17,666 nucleotides of DNA from Darwinimomas sp963643215 (GTDB lineage: Bacteria > Bacillota > Clostridia > Lachnospirales > Lachnospiraceae). Shown in pieces: positions 1-7,224 of the stretch. Below the pieces are notes generated by a model. The model worked only from the letters and a program-made list of their open reading frames with translations, searched no databases and was not told where the DNA came from. The number at the start of each line of letters is the position of its first letter. Position 1 is the first letter of the stretch. The DNA is taken from contig CAVIJY010000039.1 of assembly GCA_963643215.1 (NCBI GenBank), forward strand, positions 1 to 17,666, written 5' to 3'. A program made the translations under genes and the position numbers.

Positions 1-38
1 AGAACGGCTCTGGCACGCCATGTTTCATATTTATTCAC
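1..38 (-). CDS. 5' end of a truncated gene (possible phosphohexomutase)
   Basis: Only the first 12 codons and part of a 13th are inside the window. A GTG start at 38-36 follows an AAGGAGA ribosome binding site (plus-strand 47-53) at a spacing of 9 bases. The reading frame gives M-N-K-Y-E-T-W-R-A-R-A-V and stays open to the edge. An in-frame Y-x-x-W near the N-terminus is seen in phosphoglucomutase/phosphomannomutase proteins of Firmicutes. A phosphomannomutase (ManB) would complete the ManA-ManB-ManC route to GDP-mannose begun by the two genes just upstream, from which it is separated by only 39 bases. That a gene starts here is well supported by the RBS and start; the product is a guess from context and 12 residues. 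Confidence 0.5.
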   Translation of the reverse strand, partial: MNKYETWRARAV

Positions 39-77
39 TCTGTATGTCTCCTTATTCTTGCCAATCGCGGGCTGCTA

Positions 78-1058
78 TCAACACCTTACGCTGAGCAGCT
101 GGGTTCTGCCGTGTATCCGGATCTCGGTTGAGTCGGCGGGCACGAAGATGCAGTCCCCCCGCACAAAGGGCAGCGCCTCCTCATCAAAGAACAGTACTCC
201 GCAGCCTCCCACGCACAGCAGTACGCGAAAGCTCAGCGAATCGCTCTGATAGGGCACCATCGCGCGGCAGCGCTCTGTATTGACCAGAAGCCTCTCCGTC
301 TCAAAATATTTGCTTCTGACCAGCAGCTCTCTCGCGCACCCCGGCGTATAGCGAAGTATACGCATAGGCTGCCTTGTCTCCTCATCGGCATTCAGGTTGG
401 CAACGGCCAGCGCCTTGTCCACATGAAGCTCACGCCTGTTGCCCTGAGCGTCCACGCGATCATGATCATACAGCCTGTATGTAAGATCCGAATTCTCCTG
501 AATCTCCGCCAGCAGACAGCCCGCGCCTATAGCATGTATGGTTCCCGAATTTATCATAAATACATCATCGGGATGAGCATCGACCTTGCGCACCAGATTG
601 TCCATGGTGCCGTCCTCTATAGCCTTTCTGACGGTTTCCTTCGTCGTGCTGTGCTCCATCCCCAGCATGATCTTCGCGTCCTTTTCGGCATCGATGATAT
701 ACCACATCTCCGTCTTGCCGAGCTGTCCGTTCTCAAAGACAAATGCATACTCGTCCGAGGGATGCACCTGTATGGACAGCGTCTCCTTCGCGTCTATCAG
801 CTTTATCAGTATGGGGATATCTCCGTCACCCTTCGGGTGCGTTCCGATATACTCCGGATGCTCCTTTATCACCTCCGGAAGCGTCATCCCTTTCATCTCG
901 CCGCTTGCGACTATACTCGGTCCCGCAGGATGAGTCGAGCACTCCCATGTCTCGGACAGCGGATGTATCTTCAGATCCTTGTTGAAATCCTCATTGAGGC
1001 GATTTCCGCCCCAGAGCGTACTCTTACCGCACGGCTTCATCAAAAATGGCTTGTTCAT
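78..1058 (-). CDS. manA: Mannose-6-phosphate isomerase, class I
   Basis: Cytosolic zinc enzyme interconverting fructose-6-phosphate and mannose-6-phosphate, the entry step to GDP-mannose. From the chosen ATG the protein is 326 residues, normal for the short bacterial class I form. It begins MNKPFLMKPCGKSTLWGG. Expected metal ligands are visible: Gln and His in IQVHPSD (about 96-102), Glu in KTEMWY (115-120) and His in SGTIHAIGAG (171-180). The catalytic-region motif YRLYDHDR follows at about 194-201. The frame is open 11 codons further upstream, but that overlaps manC and lacks family similarity, so the start at 1058 is preferred. It lies 4 bases after the manC stop, so the two are co-transcribed and probably translationally coupled. 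Confidence 0.93.
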   Translation of the reverse strand: MNKPFLMKPCGKSTLWGGNRLNEDFNKDLKIHPLSETWECSTHPAGPSIVASGEMKGMTLPEVIKEHPEYIGTHPKGDGDIPILIKLIDAKETLSIQVHPSDEYAFVFENGQLGKTEMWYIIDAEKDAKIMLGMEHSTTKETVRKAIEDGTMDNLVRKVDAHPDDVFMINSGTIHAIGAGCLLAEIQENSDLTYRLYDHDRVDAQGNRRELHVDKALAVANLNADEETRQPMRILRYTPGCARELLVRSKYFETERLLVNTERCRAMVPYQSDSLSFRVLLCVGGCGVLFFDEEALPFVRGDCIFVPADSTEIRIHGRTQLLSVRC

Positions 1059-1062
1059 AGCA

Positions 1063-2376
1063 TTACTCCAATGTATACCGCATCTTGTCATCCGCGCTGA
1101 TATCCTTGCCCAGCTGCACCTCTATCAGCTCCAGATCCGTCTCGGCCTTCACTACATGACGGCAGCCCGCCTGCATCGTGATGACATCGCCCGCGCTTAC
1201 CTGCTGCTCCATTCCGTCCACGATCGTCACCCCGCGGCCATTGGTGATCACCCATACCTCATCGCGGTTCTTGTGGCTGTGATAGTTCATGCTCTCTCCC
1301 GCCTTCATCGTCACCTTGGCGGTCAGAGATGTATGATCGGAATCAAGTATGCGGAAATCCCCCCATGCCTTTTCCGCGAACATGATCGGATTGTCTATAT
1401 TTTCGATATAAGGCTTTATCTTGCGTGACAGATTCTTGTCCGATACAAGTATCCCGTCCGGGCTCGCCGCTATGACCGCGTCTCGTATGCCCATCGCGAG
1501 GACCGGGATGCCGAGCTCATTGACGATGTTCAGATTCTCACAGCCCTCGCCGACGGTTCCCTTGCCGATAACCTTGTCCTCTACTACATCGGACAGAGTA
1601 TTCCAGGTACCTACATCCTCCCACTTGCCGTTGAAACGCATCACCTGCAGGCTGTGCTCCTTCTCGACGATAGCATGGGCAAAGTTGTCATTGGCCAGCA
1701 TGGCAAACTTGTTGTAGAGATCATAGTAATCCGTGAAGTTTATCAGCTCATGCGCCATCTTCAGGATATAGCCTATGCGAAATGCATACACTCCCGCATT
1801 CCACAGTGCGCCGTTTTCGATATATCCTTCCGCCTCCTCACGGGTCGGCTTCTCCTTGAAAAACCCGACGCCGCTCACTGCTCCGGCCGTCTGAGGTATG
1901 ATATATCCGTATTTATCACTGGGATATGTCGGATTGATGCCCAGCAGGACGATATTCGCCTCCTGCTTTTCGGCCTGGTCATAGACCTTCTGCAGCATTT
2001 TAAAATAATCCTCACCCGCATAGGTATCGACCGGGCATACAACCACTATCTCGCTGTCAGGCATGCACAGCACATCATGCATATATGCCATAGCAAGAAA
2101 AACCGCCGGAAACGTGTCTCTGCGCTCCGGCTCTATAGATATCTTAACCTCGCTCCCTATCTGGTTTATGATGGACGGAACCTGCTTTCTGGATGTAGCG
2201 ACAGTGATAAATGCATCTGGCTGCGCCTTGCGTATCCCGCGGTACATCCTCTGAAGCATCGATTCATAGGTTCCGAGATCCGATCTGAACATCTTGATAA
2301 ACTGCTTGGATCTGACCTCATTGGAAAGCGGCCACAGGCGCTTGCCTGAGCCGCCCGAAAGCAATACTACATTCAT
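1063..2376 (-). CDS. manC: Mannose-1-phosphate guanylyltransferase with C-terminal cupin
   Basis: Cytosolic enzyme making GDP-mannose from GTP and mannose-1-phosphate. The nucleotidyltransferase signature SGGSGKRLWPLS is at residues 7-18, followed by QFIKM (25-29), CPVDTYA (114-120), FKEKP (173-177), LWNAGVYAF (191-199) and GKWEDVGTW (250-258). The C-terminus is a type II mannose-6-phosphate isomerase-like cupin with YHSHKNRDEVWVITNGRG (365-382) and a second metal histidine near 407. So this is the bifunctional-looking ManC/AlgA architecture (437 residues, slightly short). Because a separate class I isomerase follows immediately, the cupin may be catalytically redundant. The ATG at 2376 has CAGGAG 7 bases upstream; a longer in-frame reading from a GTG at 2502 has no family similarity and is rejected. 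Confidence 0.93.
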   Translation of the reverse strand: MNVVLLSGGSGKRLWPLSNEVRSKQFIKMFRSDLGTYESMLQRMYRGIRKAQPDAFITVATSRKQVPSIINQIGSEVKISIEPERRDTFPAVFLAMAYMHDVLCMPDSEIVVVCPVDTYAGEDYFKMLQKVYDQAEKQEANIVLLGINPTYPSDKYGYIIPQTAGAVSGVGFFKEKPTREEAEGYIENGALWNAGVYAFRIGYILKMAHELINFTDYYDLYNKFAMLANDNFAHAIVEKEHSLQVMRFNGKWEDVGTWNTLSDVVEDKVIGKGTVGEGCENLNIVNELGIPVLAMGIRDAVIAASPDGILVSDKNLSRKIKPYIENIDNPIMFAEKAWGDFRILDSDHTSLTAKVTMKAGESMNYHSHKNRDEVWVITNGRGVTIVDGMEQQVSAGDVITMQAGCRHVVKAETDLELIEVQLGKDISADDKMRYTLE

Positions 2377-2415
2377 CTTGTTTCTCCTGTATATATCTGC
2401 CTGTTCTGTGCTGAG

Positions 2416-2559
2416 ATGATGACCCGGGCTGACAGCTGTCATCATTCCGATCCGTATCGCTGTCACATATCTGTAAATGTGAACTTTACGGCTGAGTTCC
2501 ACTAAAAGTTCTATGTGCCGGTTGTGAGACTCTCGCTGTCAAATACTCATGGGAGAGTC
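2416..2559 (-). promoter_or_regulatory. manC leader with three inverted repeats
   Basis: The predicted 5' leader of manC holds three perfect inverted repeats. (1) GACTCTC/GAGAGTC, 7-base arms at 2528-2534 and 2553-2559. (2) TCACAT/ATGTGA, 6-base arms at 2463-2468 and 2477-2482. (3) ATGATGAC/GTCATCAT, 8-base arms at 2416-2423 and 2438-2445. A separate 12-base perfect palindrome TGACAGCTGTCA occupies 2430-2441, overlapping the third. None is followed by a T-run, so these are not intrinsic terminators. They could be operators or RNA hairpins; I recognise no riboswitch class here. No gene is visible in the 2377-2716 gap. Confidence 0.35.
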
Positions 2560-2594
2560 CCTGCGCAGCTACGGCAGCCATTCGGGTCTATCAG

Positions 2595-2623
2595 ATTATA
2601 CTACACATTCATGCGGCTTTCAT
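2595..2623 (-). promoter_or_regulatory. Candidate sigma-70 promoter for manC-manA
   Basis: Reading the minus strand, a perfect TATAAT -10 box (2600-2595) lies 17 bases downstream of ATGAAA (2623-2618; 4 of 6 matches to TTGACA). Initiation would fall near 2588, leaving a leader of about 210 bases before manC. It is the best promoter in the 340-base gap after the ATPase gene and would make the GDP-mannose genes independently transcribed. Confidence 0.5.
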
Positions 2624-2716
2624 CATTTTCAACTTTACCGTGTCACCGCTCCTCCGCATTGTTATATATTCCTTCTCGGAAACTTCTCGTATCTATCGCA
2701 GATTCTCTTAATAATG

Positions 2717-4390
2717 TCAAACCCGCTTCGCTCTCACAATACACCGCTTATCGCAGAACGCGATGCCATATGCGACTACATTTTTGACACCTTCGCCGCG
2801 CAGTGCGTCAGCATAGCTTCTATCCTCAATCTGCCGCAGCGCATCATCACAGGCCGCGTCAAGAGCCGCCTCAGCCTTTGCGACCTTGATCTCGATCACG
2901 AAGCCCAGCTCACCGTCATCTCGCTCCACGGTTATATCGCTGCGTCCGTTCCCGCTCTCGCGATTGGATCTCACTATCCAGCTGCCGCAATTGCCCAGCA
3001 GTGCCAGAAGAAATCCGTGATAAAAGGATTCATATGCATCATGAAAGCTCACCGTATACCGCAGCTGCTCATACATCAGCCGCTCTATCGTGCTTGTATC
3101 ACACGCTTCAAACGCTCTGTACAGCTCCGACAGGCTGTCGGTCTCGGCCGACGCTTTATCATTAAACCACGCAAGCACCTGCTTCTTATATATCTCGCAT
3201 ATCTCGCGATTGGGGATACGCAGAGTATAGCTTTCACTGTCAGGAGTATCCGTGATTGTCAGATACCCGGTCATATAGAGTAGGCTCCAGAGATTGTTGA
3301 TGTCACTGTCAATCTCACTGTGTGTCAGCTGCTCATTGACCTGCTTTGAGATTGTCTCTCCTGCAATCAGCCGTTCTATCTCCCGACGTGCTGTCGCACT
3401 GTTTGAAGATCTGTCTATCAGCCCCCTGACCATGTCATTGCCGCTGGTATTGATCCAGTAGGCCTTCGGCTCAGCCTCCGGGTCGCTGCGCAGATCGTAG
3501 CAGTAGTTGATCATATCCCACGGACAGTATACATACTGTTCTCCGAAGCGATATCCGTCGTACCACTCCCGCGCATCGCCGTAGCGTTCCTCCGCGCCGT
3601 AGTCGGCCAGCATCCGCTTGACCTCATCGTCCGTGAAGCCGAAGTACTCATCGAACTTCATATCGGAGATGGAATGCACTCTCAGGTTGTTGAGACCTGT
3701 GAATATGCTCTCCTTCGATACCCTAAGACAGCCTGTCAACACAGCAAAATGCAAACTTGAGTTGGTCTTTAATGCCGCTCCGAACATGGATCGTATCAGA
3801 TCTATCATCTGCGGATAGTAGCCGTGCGCGTATGCCTTATCAAGCGGTACATCATACTCGTCTATCAACAGGATGACCTTCTGGCCGTAGTGCTTCTCAA
3901 GAAGTGCGCAGAATGTCTGCAGGCTCGACTCAATATCAGCCCTCGTGTCCCTTTCTTCAATGATTCTCAGATAAGCACTGCGCTCTTCGTCAGTAATCAC
4001 GGCGCTGTTTCTCACTGCGCTCAGTCTCTGAGCCTCATTTCTGATGAGCACCCGCAGGCGGCTATATGCATCCTCAAATTTCAGCCCGTCCACGCCCTTG
4101 AGCGATATCGACGCCACCGGATACCTACCCATGTACCGCTCACACAGCGCCTTGTCCTCGGATATCTTCAACCCGTCAAAGATGCTCTTATCCCCGCCTA
4201 TCTCGAAGAAGCACTTGAGCATGCTCATGTTCAGCGACTTGCCGAACCTGCGCGGGCGCGTGAAGAGATTGACCTTCGCCCAATTTGCCAACAGCTCGGA
4301 GATCAACGCCGTCTTATCAACATAATAAAAGTCCTCTGTTATGATCTCTCTGAAGTCCTCTATCCCTACAGGGAGCTTTCTCGTGTCCAT
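2717..4390 (-). CDS. AAA-ATPase-like / PD-(D/E)XK nuclease-like protein
   Basis: A 557-residue protein of the widespread AAA-ATPase-like (PF09820) plus PD-(D/E)XK (PF08011) architecture, normal in length. The N-terminal signature YYVDKT (22-27) precedes a Walker A-like RPRRFGKS (45-52). Walker B is LLIDEYD (174-180), and the family motif WYDGYRFG is at 276-283. The C-terminal nuclease fold shows GRSDI (482-486) followed by VIEIKVAK (498-505), so Asp485, Glu500 and Lys502 form an intact D-x(14)-E-x-K catalytic set. The biological role is not established; proposals include defence or mobile-element functions, and these genes often occur in many copies per genome. ATG at 4390 has GGGAGGA 7 bases upstream. 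It is flanked by gaps of about 330-340 bases, so it looks like an independent insertion between the glycan genes and manC. Confidence 0.85.
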   Translation of the reverse strand: MDTRKLPVGIEDFREIITEDFYYVDKTALISELLANWAKVNLFTRPRRFGKSLNMSMLKCFFEIGGDKSIFDGLKISEDKALCERYMGRYPVASISLKGVDGLKFEDAYSRLRVLIRNEAQRLSAVRNSAVITDEERSAYLRIIEERDTRADIESSLQTFCALLEKHYGQKVILLIDEYDVPLDKAYAHGYYPQMIDLIRSMFGAALKTNSSLHFAVLTGCLRVSKESIFTGLNNLRVHSISDMKFDEYFGFTDDEVKRMLADYGAEERYGDAREWYDGYRFGEQYVYCPWDMINYCYDLRSDPEAEPKAYWINTSGNDMVRGLIDRSSNSATARREIERLIAGETISKQVNEQLTHSEIDSDINNLWSLLYMTGYLTITDTPDSESYTLRIPNREICEIYKKQVLAWFNDKASAETDSLSELYRAFEACDTSTIERLMYEQLRYTVSFHDAYESFYHGFLLALLGNCGSWIVRSNRESGNGRSDITVERDDGELGFVIEIKVAKAEAALDAACDDALRQIEDRSYADALRGEGVKNVVAYGIAFCDKRCIVRAKRV

Positions 4391-4720
4391 AGAATCATCC
4401 TCCCGCTAAAGCTGCTCTTCCTTCGTCACTATCCTGCAGTATAGTTTTCAAATGTTCAACTTCTTTTTACAATCCGCGTTATTCGAAACCTTCGCAAAAA
4501 TGCGAGGTTTTTTCGACTTTCATACGCAGAGATAAGTACTTACATTTTAATAATCGTATTGTCTTTAATAAAATAAAGGGATAATAAAAGCAAAAAAACA
4601 TTGGAATTATATATCCCATTATTTTTTTATTTGAGCATTTCATGATTTTATTCATTTGACCTAAATACATATCTTCAGCAATACGAAGCTTTTTGATGTT
4701 ATGTACTCATGGGTGAGGGT
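4391..4720. other. Gap between ATPase-like and HNH genes
   Basis: A 330-base AT-rich stretch with no gene I trust. It contains an imperfect hairpin (separate entry) and a 63-codon minus-strand frame (4670-4479) whose translation has one hydrophobic stretch but a poor ribosome binding site. A weak TATACT -10-like box sits at 4444-4439 ahead of the ATPase gene, without a convincing -35. Confidence 0.4.
4483..4516. terminator. Imperfect inverted repeat, possible terminator
   Basis: Plus-strand TCGAAACCTTCGCA, an AAAA loop, then TGCGAGGTTTTTTCGA. The stem pairs AAACCT-CGCA with TGCGAGGTTT, with one bulged T. Read on the plus strand it ends in a run of six Ts, the normal look of an intrinsic terminator. 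On the minus strand, the direction of all genes here, only three Ts follow. It may end HNH-gene transcripts inefficiently or block antisense transcription. Confidence 0.35.
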
Positions 4721-5947
4721 TTATTTTTTACTTTTTACCCGATCTGACAGCATCTGGAATTTCTGAAATATGTATTTCTTTACTCTATTCTCATCGCTGA
4801 TTACTTGCGTTAATGTTTCTGGGTATCCACTTCCGTCAGGTAAAAATCGCTTGTAATTTAAAATATTTACGCAGTCCTCGTCATAAACTGTATAAAAATC
4901 AAAAGCTCTCGAAAACTCGCTTGCAATTTTCACAGGCTCTACAGATTCAGAATTAAAGATGATCTGGAACATCTTATGAAATTCCACGCTATCGTAAATA
5001 TCATCTATCACATATTTATAAGGATGTTCATAACTGTTTTTTCGCAATATATTGTGGATTTTCTCTCCAATTACTTCATATGGCGTAGAACCATCCTCAG
5101 ATTTTCTTACAGCCCTGATTATATCCTCTTTGCTAATATTGTATTGGGTCATTATAATATCTGCATCCTTTGGGGTTTGAGGAGTCAAGTCGCGAATCAA
5201 TTTGTCTTGAGGCTTTTCATTTTTCTCAACATAATTGCAATAGCAAACATCAATATCCTTATCAAGGCCATCTATATAATTATCAGACACAAGAACATAA
5301 AATTGAAATGTACTAAAAAGTTCGATATAAACATAAAGATGTTTCCCATTATTGAACAGTCTCAATGCATGAAACACTCTTTCCGGCTCTATTGCTTCCA
5401 TAGCTGCATCGAACAAGGTCAGCGGAAGAAATGGGATAATTATCGGCTTCTCCAGCAGCTTTTTACTTTTTACATTAAAAAGCCTGTCCATGGCTGCTGG
5501 ATCAATGTTGTTGTGTGCAGCAAAATTAAATGCAATCTTGGCCATTCCTGTTTTAAATGCATCATTATCAAGCTTGAACTTGTACCCTAGAATGGTCATA
5601 TCCGGATTCAGTTTTTTACCAACATACCTGTTATCTGTATCTCTTATCGTCCATGGCTTTCCGGATTTAAATTCAACATTGTATAGATTGCCTTTTGTAT
5701 CGTACACAAGTCCCGAATATATTGAGCCTTTTGTTTTTCGAGATTTATGGATATCCAGCTTTTCAACAAAAGGAACAAATATATCAGTAAAAGACTTGTC
5801 TTGAATAGTTCCATAGCTATTATTGCACTTTTTACAATATAAATATTCGTCCTCTAGGATACCGCCTATTGCATTGTGTATTATATGCTCTCTAGATTTA
5901 TTCTCTTCCGTTATCTCGTCACCACATAACTTACAATAATGAGGCAT
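4721..5947 (-). CDS. HNH endonuclease-like protein
   Basis: A 408-residue protein whose first 50 residues form an HNH_5-type (PF14279-like) zinc-binding nuclease motif: CKLC (5-8), S-R-E-H-I-I (18-23), N-A-I-G-G (25-29), then YCKKCNNSYG (37-46) and Asp50. The four cysteines and the E-H pair are intact. The remaining roughly 350 residues are soluble and I do not recognise a domain in them; they may carry a target- or partner-binding role. The ATG at 5947 has AAGGAG 10 bases upstream. The gene is strikingly AT-rich compared with the ATPase gene downstream. HNH proteins with this N-terminus occur in phages, restriction-like systems and genomic islands. A DNA-cleaving defence or mobility role is inference. 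Confidence 0.75.
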   Translation of the reverse strand: MPHYCKLCGDEITEENKSREHIIHNAIGGILEDEYLYCKKCNNSYGTIQDKSFTDIFVPFVEKLDIHKSRKTKGSIYSGLVYDTKGNLYNVEFKSGKPWTIRDTDNRYVGKKLNPDMTILGYKFKLDNDAFKTGMAKIAFNFAAHNNIDPAAMDRLFNVKSKKLLEKPIIIPFLPLTLFDAAMEAIEPERVFHALRLFNNGKHLYVYIELFSTFQFYVLVSDNYIDGLDKDIDVCYCNYVEKNEKPQDKLIRDLTPQTPKDADIIMTQYNISKEDIIRAVRKSEDGSTPYEVIGEKIHNILRKNSYEHPYKYVIDDIYDSVEFHKMFQIIFNSESVEPVKIASEFSRAFDFYTVYDEDCVNILNYKRFLPDGSGYPETLTQVISDENRVKKYIFQKFQMLSDRVKSKK

Positions 5948-6051
5948 GCTTCAATTGCTCCTTGTTATCTGCATTAACCTTTACTCCGGCTTTAAATTAC
6001 TTCGATATTTATCTCGTCATATAAATTATGTAATAGAAAATGGAGCTTGCT

Positions 6052-7101
6052 TTAGAAGCACTCCGAGGGGGCGATCGTCTTAAGCCACCGGCTATACTCT
6101 CTTTGTATCCCTTCTGCTAGTGCGCCCGAATCTCCTCTTGCGACATAATGATTTTCTTCATTCTCTTCAAACAGCTCCCTATTAGCTTCACTGTCTCCCA
6201 AAATCACATGTTTTCCCATGGTCTTATATATATATGTCTTTCCGGCTATGGTTCTGTTTGCCTTTCCCACAGTACCGCTAAAATGTCCTGCAAGGCATAG
6301 ATCTGCGTATGATATATGTCTTGCCAGCTCTTGCTGTGACAACCAGTCTATACAAGTGACAGTGTCCAATGCCTTTGTTTTTCTATGTTTTTTTTCAACA
6401 GGACCTATAATCACAAAGTGAATGTTCTTCTGATCCTTCAGTATGTCTATTGCATCAAAGATAATCTCTACGCCCTGAACCGGAAGTATCGATCCAAAAA
6501 ACACCACAAGAAACTTTCCGCGCCATACCTCTGGTCGTTCAAATTCCATAGGATAATAGTACGCAGTATCTGCCTCCAAATACAGCGTTTTTACCTTCTC
6601 TATCGCAAGCTTAAACTCCTGTTCAAAATACTTACCATGTGTCCTAGTGTCGCTGATCACATAGGTTGCCGGCTTCACAGTTGCCTCGTCAATTTTATGC
6701 AGAATACTCGCTGCCAAACTTCCTGCCCTGATCTTCTTTCTATCGTCCACCAATGTATCATAAACAGATATAAAGAAATCTACTATCAATGTCTTGTTTT
6801 TTAGCTTCCAACCCCATATAGGCAATATCATCTGCGCCATAAAACCTATAAATATGATATCGTATTCTTGGATATTCGTTTTAAGAAGCTTTTTATAAAT
6901 GTATATAATCCTCGCGTAATATGTGCTTTTATCAGAGCAAACTATCGTAACTGCCTCAGCGTAGGTCTTTATCAATTTAATTTCCTGTTGCAGCCGAATA
7001 TAGTTTTCATTCTTAGTTGCTATGTAGAGTACTTTTTTATCTCTTATTGCTGCGATGATCTCTGACATATCATCTGTGCGTAATTTTCTGTCACCTTCCA
7101 T
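6052..7101 (-). CDS. Glycosyltransferase, GT4-like (GT-B fold)
   Basis: A 349-residue predicted cytosolic or membrane-associated sugar transferase. The C-terminal half has the GT-B nucleotide-sugar-binding pattern: FFGSILPVQGVE (201-212), IHFVIIGP (227-234) and the late KTYIYKTMGKHVILGDSEANREL (288-310, listed by its key residues K293, G296 and E305), which corresponds to the E/K-x-M-A-x-G-x-P-V-I element of family 4. The donor and acceptor cannot be read from the sequence; mannose from the nearby GDP-mannose genes is possible. The chosen ATG at 7101 has GAAGG 10 bases upstream. The frame extends to another ATG at 7122 without a clear RBS, and a later ATG within the N-terminus is also possible. 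Confidence 0.8.
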   Translation of the reverse strand: MEGDRKLRTDDMSEIIAAIRDKKVLYIATKNENYIRLQQEIKLIKTYAEAVTIVCSDKSTYYARIIYIYKKLLKTNIQEYDIIFIGFMAQMILPIWGWKLKNKTLIVDFFISVYDTLVDDRKKIRAGSLAASILHKIDEATVKPATYVISDTRTHGKYFEQEFKLAIEKVKTLYLEADTAYYYPMEFERPEVWRGKFLVVFFGSILPVQGVEIIFDAIDILKDQKNIHFVIIGPVEKKHRKTKALDTVTCIDWLSQQELARHISYADLCLAGHFSGTVGKANRTIAGKTYIYKTMGKHVILGDSEANRELFEENEENHYVARGDSGALAEGIQREYSRWLKTIAPSECF

Positions 7102-7151
7102 AAAATATGAGCCTTCAACCATGCGTACTAAAAAAATGTTTTTCTGTGGTG

Positions 7152-7204
7152 TTGCTTCTTATTCGTTAGCGTATTTTTGCTTCTTATTTTAATCGTTCGC
7201 GTAT
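7152..7204. repeat. Tandem imperfect repeat, two copies
   Basis: Copy 1 (7152-7174) and copy 2 (7177-7204) share TTGCTTCTTATT followed by CGTT-N-GCGTAT. Copy 2 has five extra bases between the two halves. The pair sits in the 123-base gap between the acyltransferase stop and the GT4 start. Read on the minus strand each copy has the same TAA in the same frame. It could be a paired protein-binding site or the result of a local duplication. Confidence 0.6.
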
Positions 7205-7224
7205 AATGTCCCATAAAACCAGAA

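Noticed and set aside
423..1100. Long plus-strand frames opposite manA, manC, the ATPase and HNH genes
   Set aside because: They are antisense to clearly homologous genes, lack RBSs, and their translations show no family features.
2377..2502. N-terminal extension of manC from a GTG at 2502
   Set aside because: The extension does not resemble the family, whose proteins start directly before the SGGSGKRLWPLS motif, and a good AGGAG serves the ATG at 2376.
2537..2542. Perfect TTGACA on the minus strand in the manC leader
   Set aside because: No acceptable -10 box 16-18 bases downstream; probably chance within the hairpin region.
4479..4670. 63-codon minus-strand frame with a hydrophobic stretch
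   Set aside because: Poor ribosome binding site, AT-rich sequence, overlap with the hairpin, and no recognisable family. Not enough to call a gene.
7152..7204. CRISPR-like array
   Set aside because: Only two imperfect copies with a 2-base separation and no spacers or cas genes.
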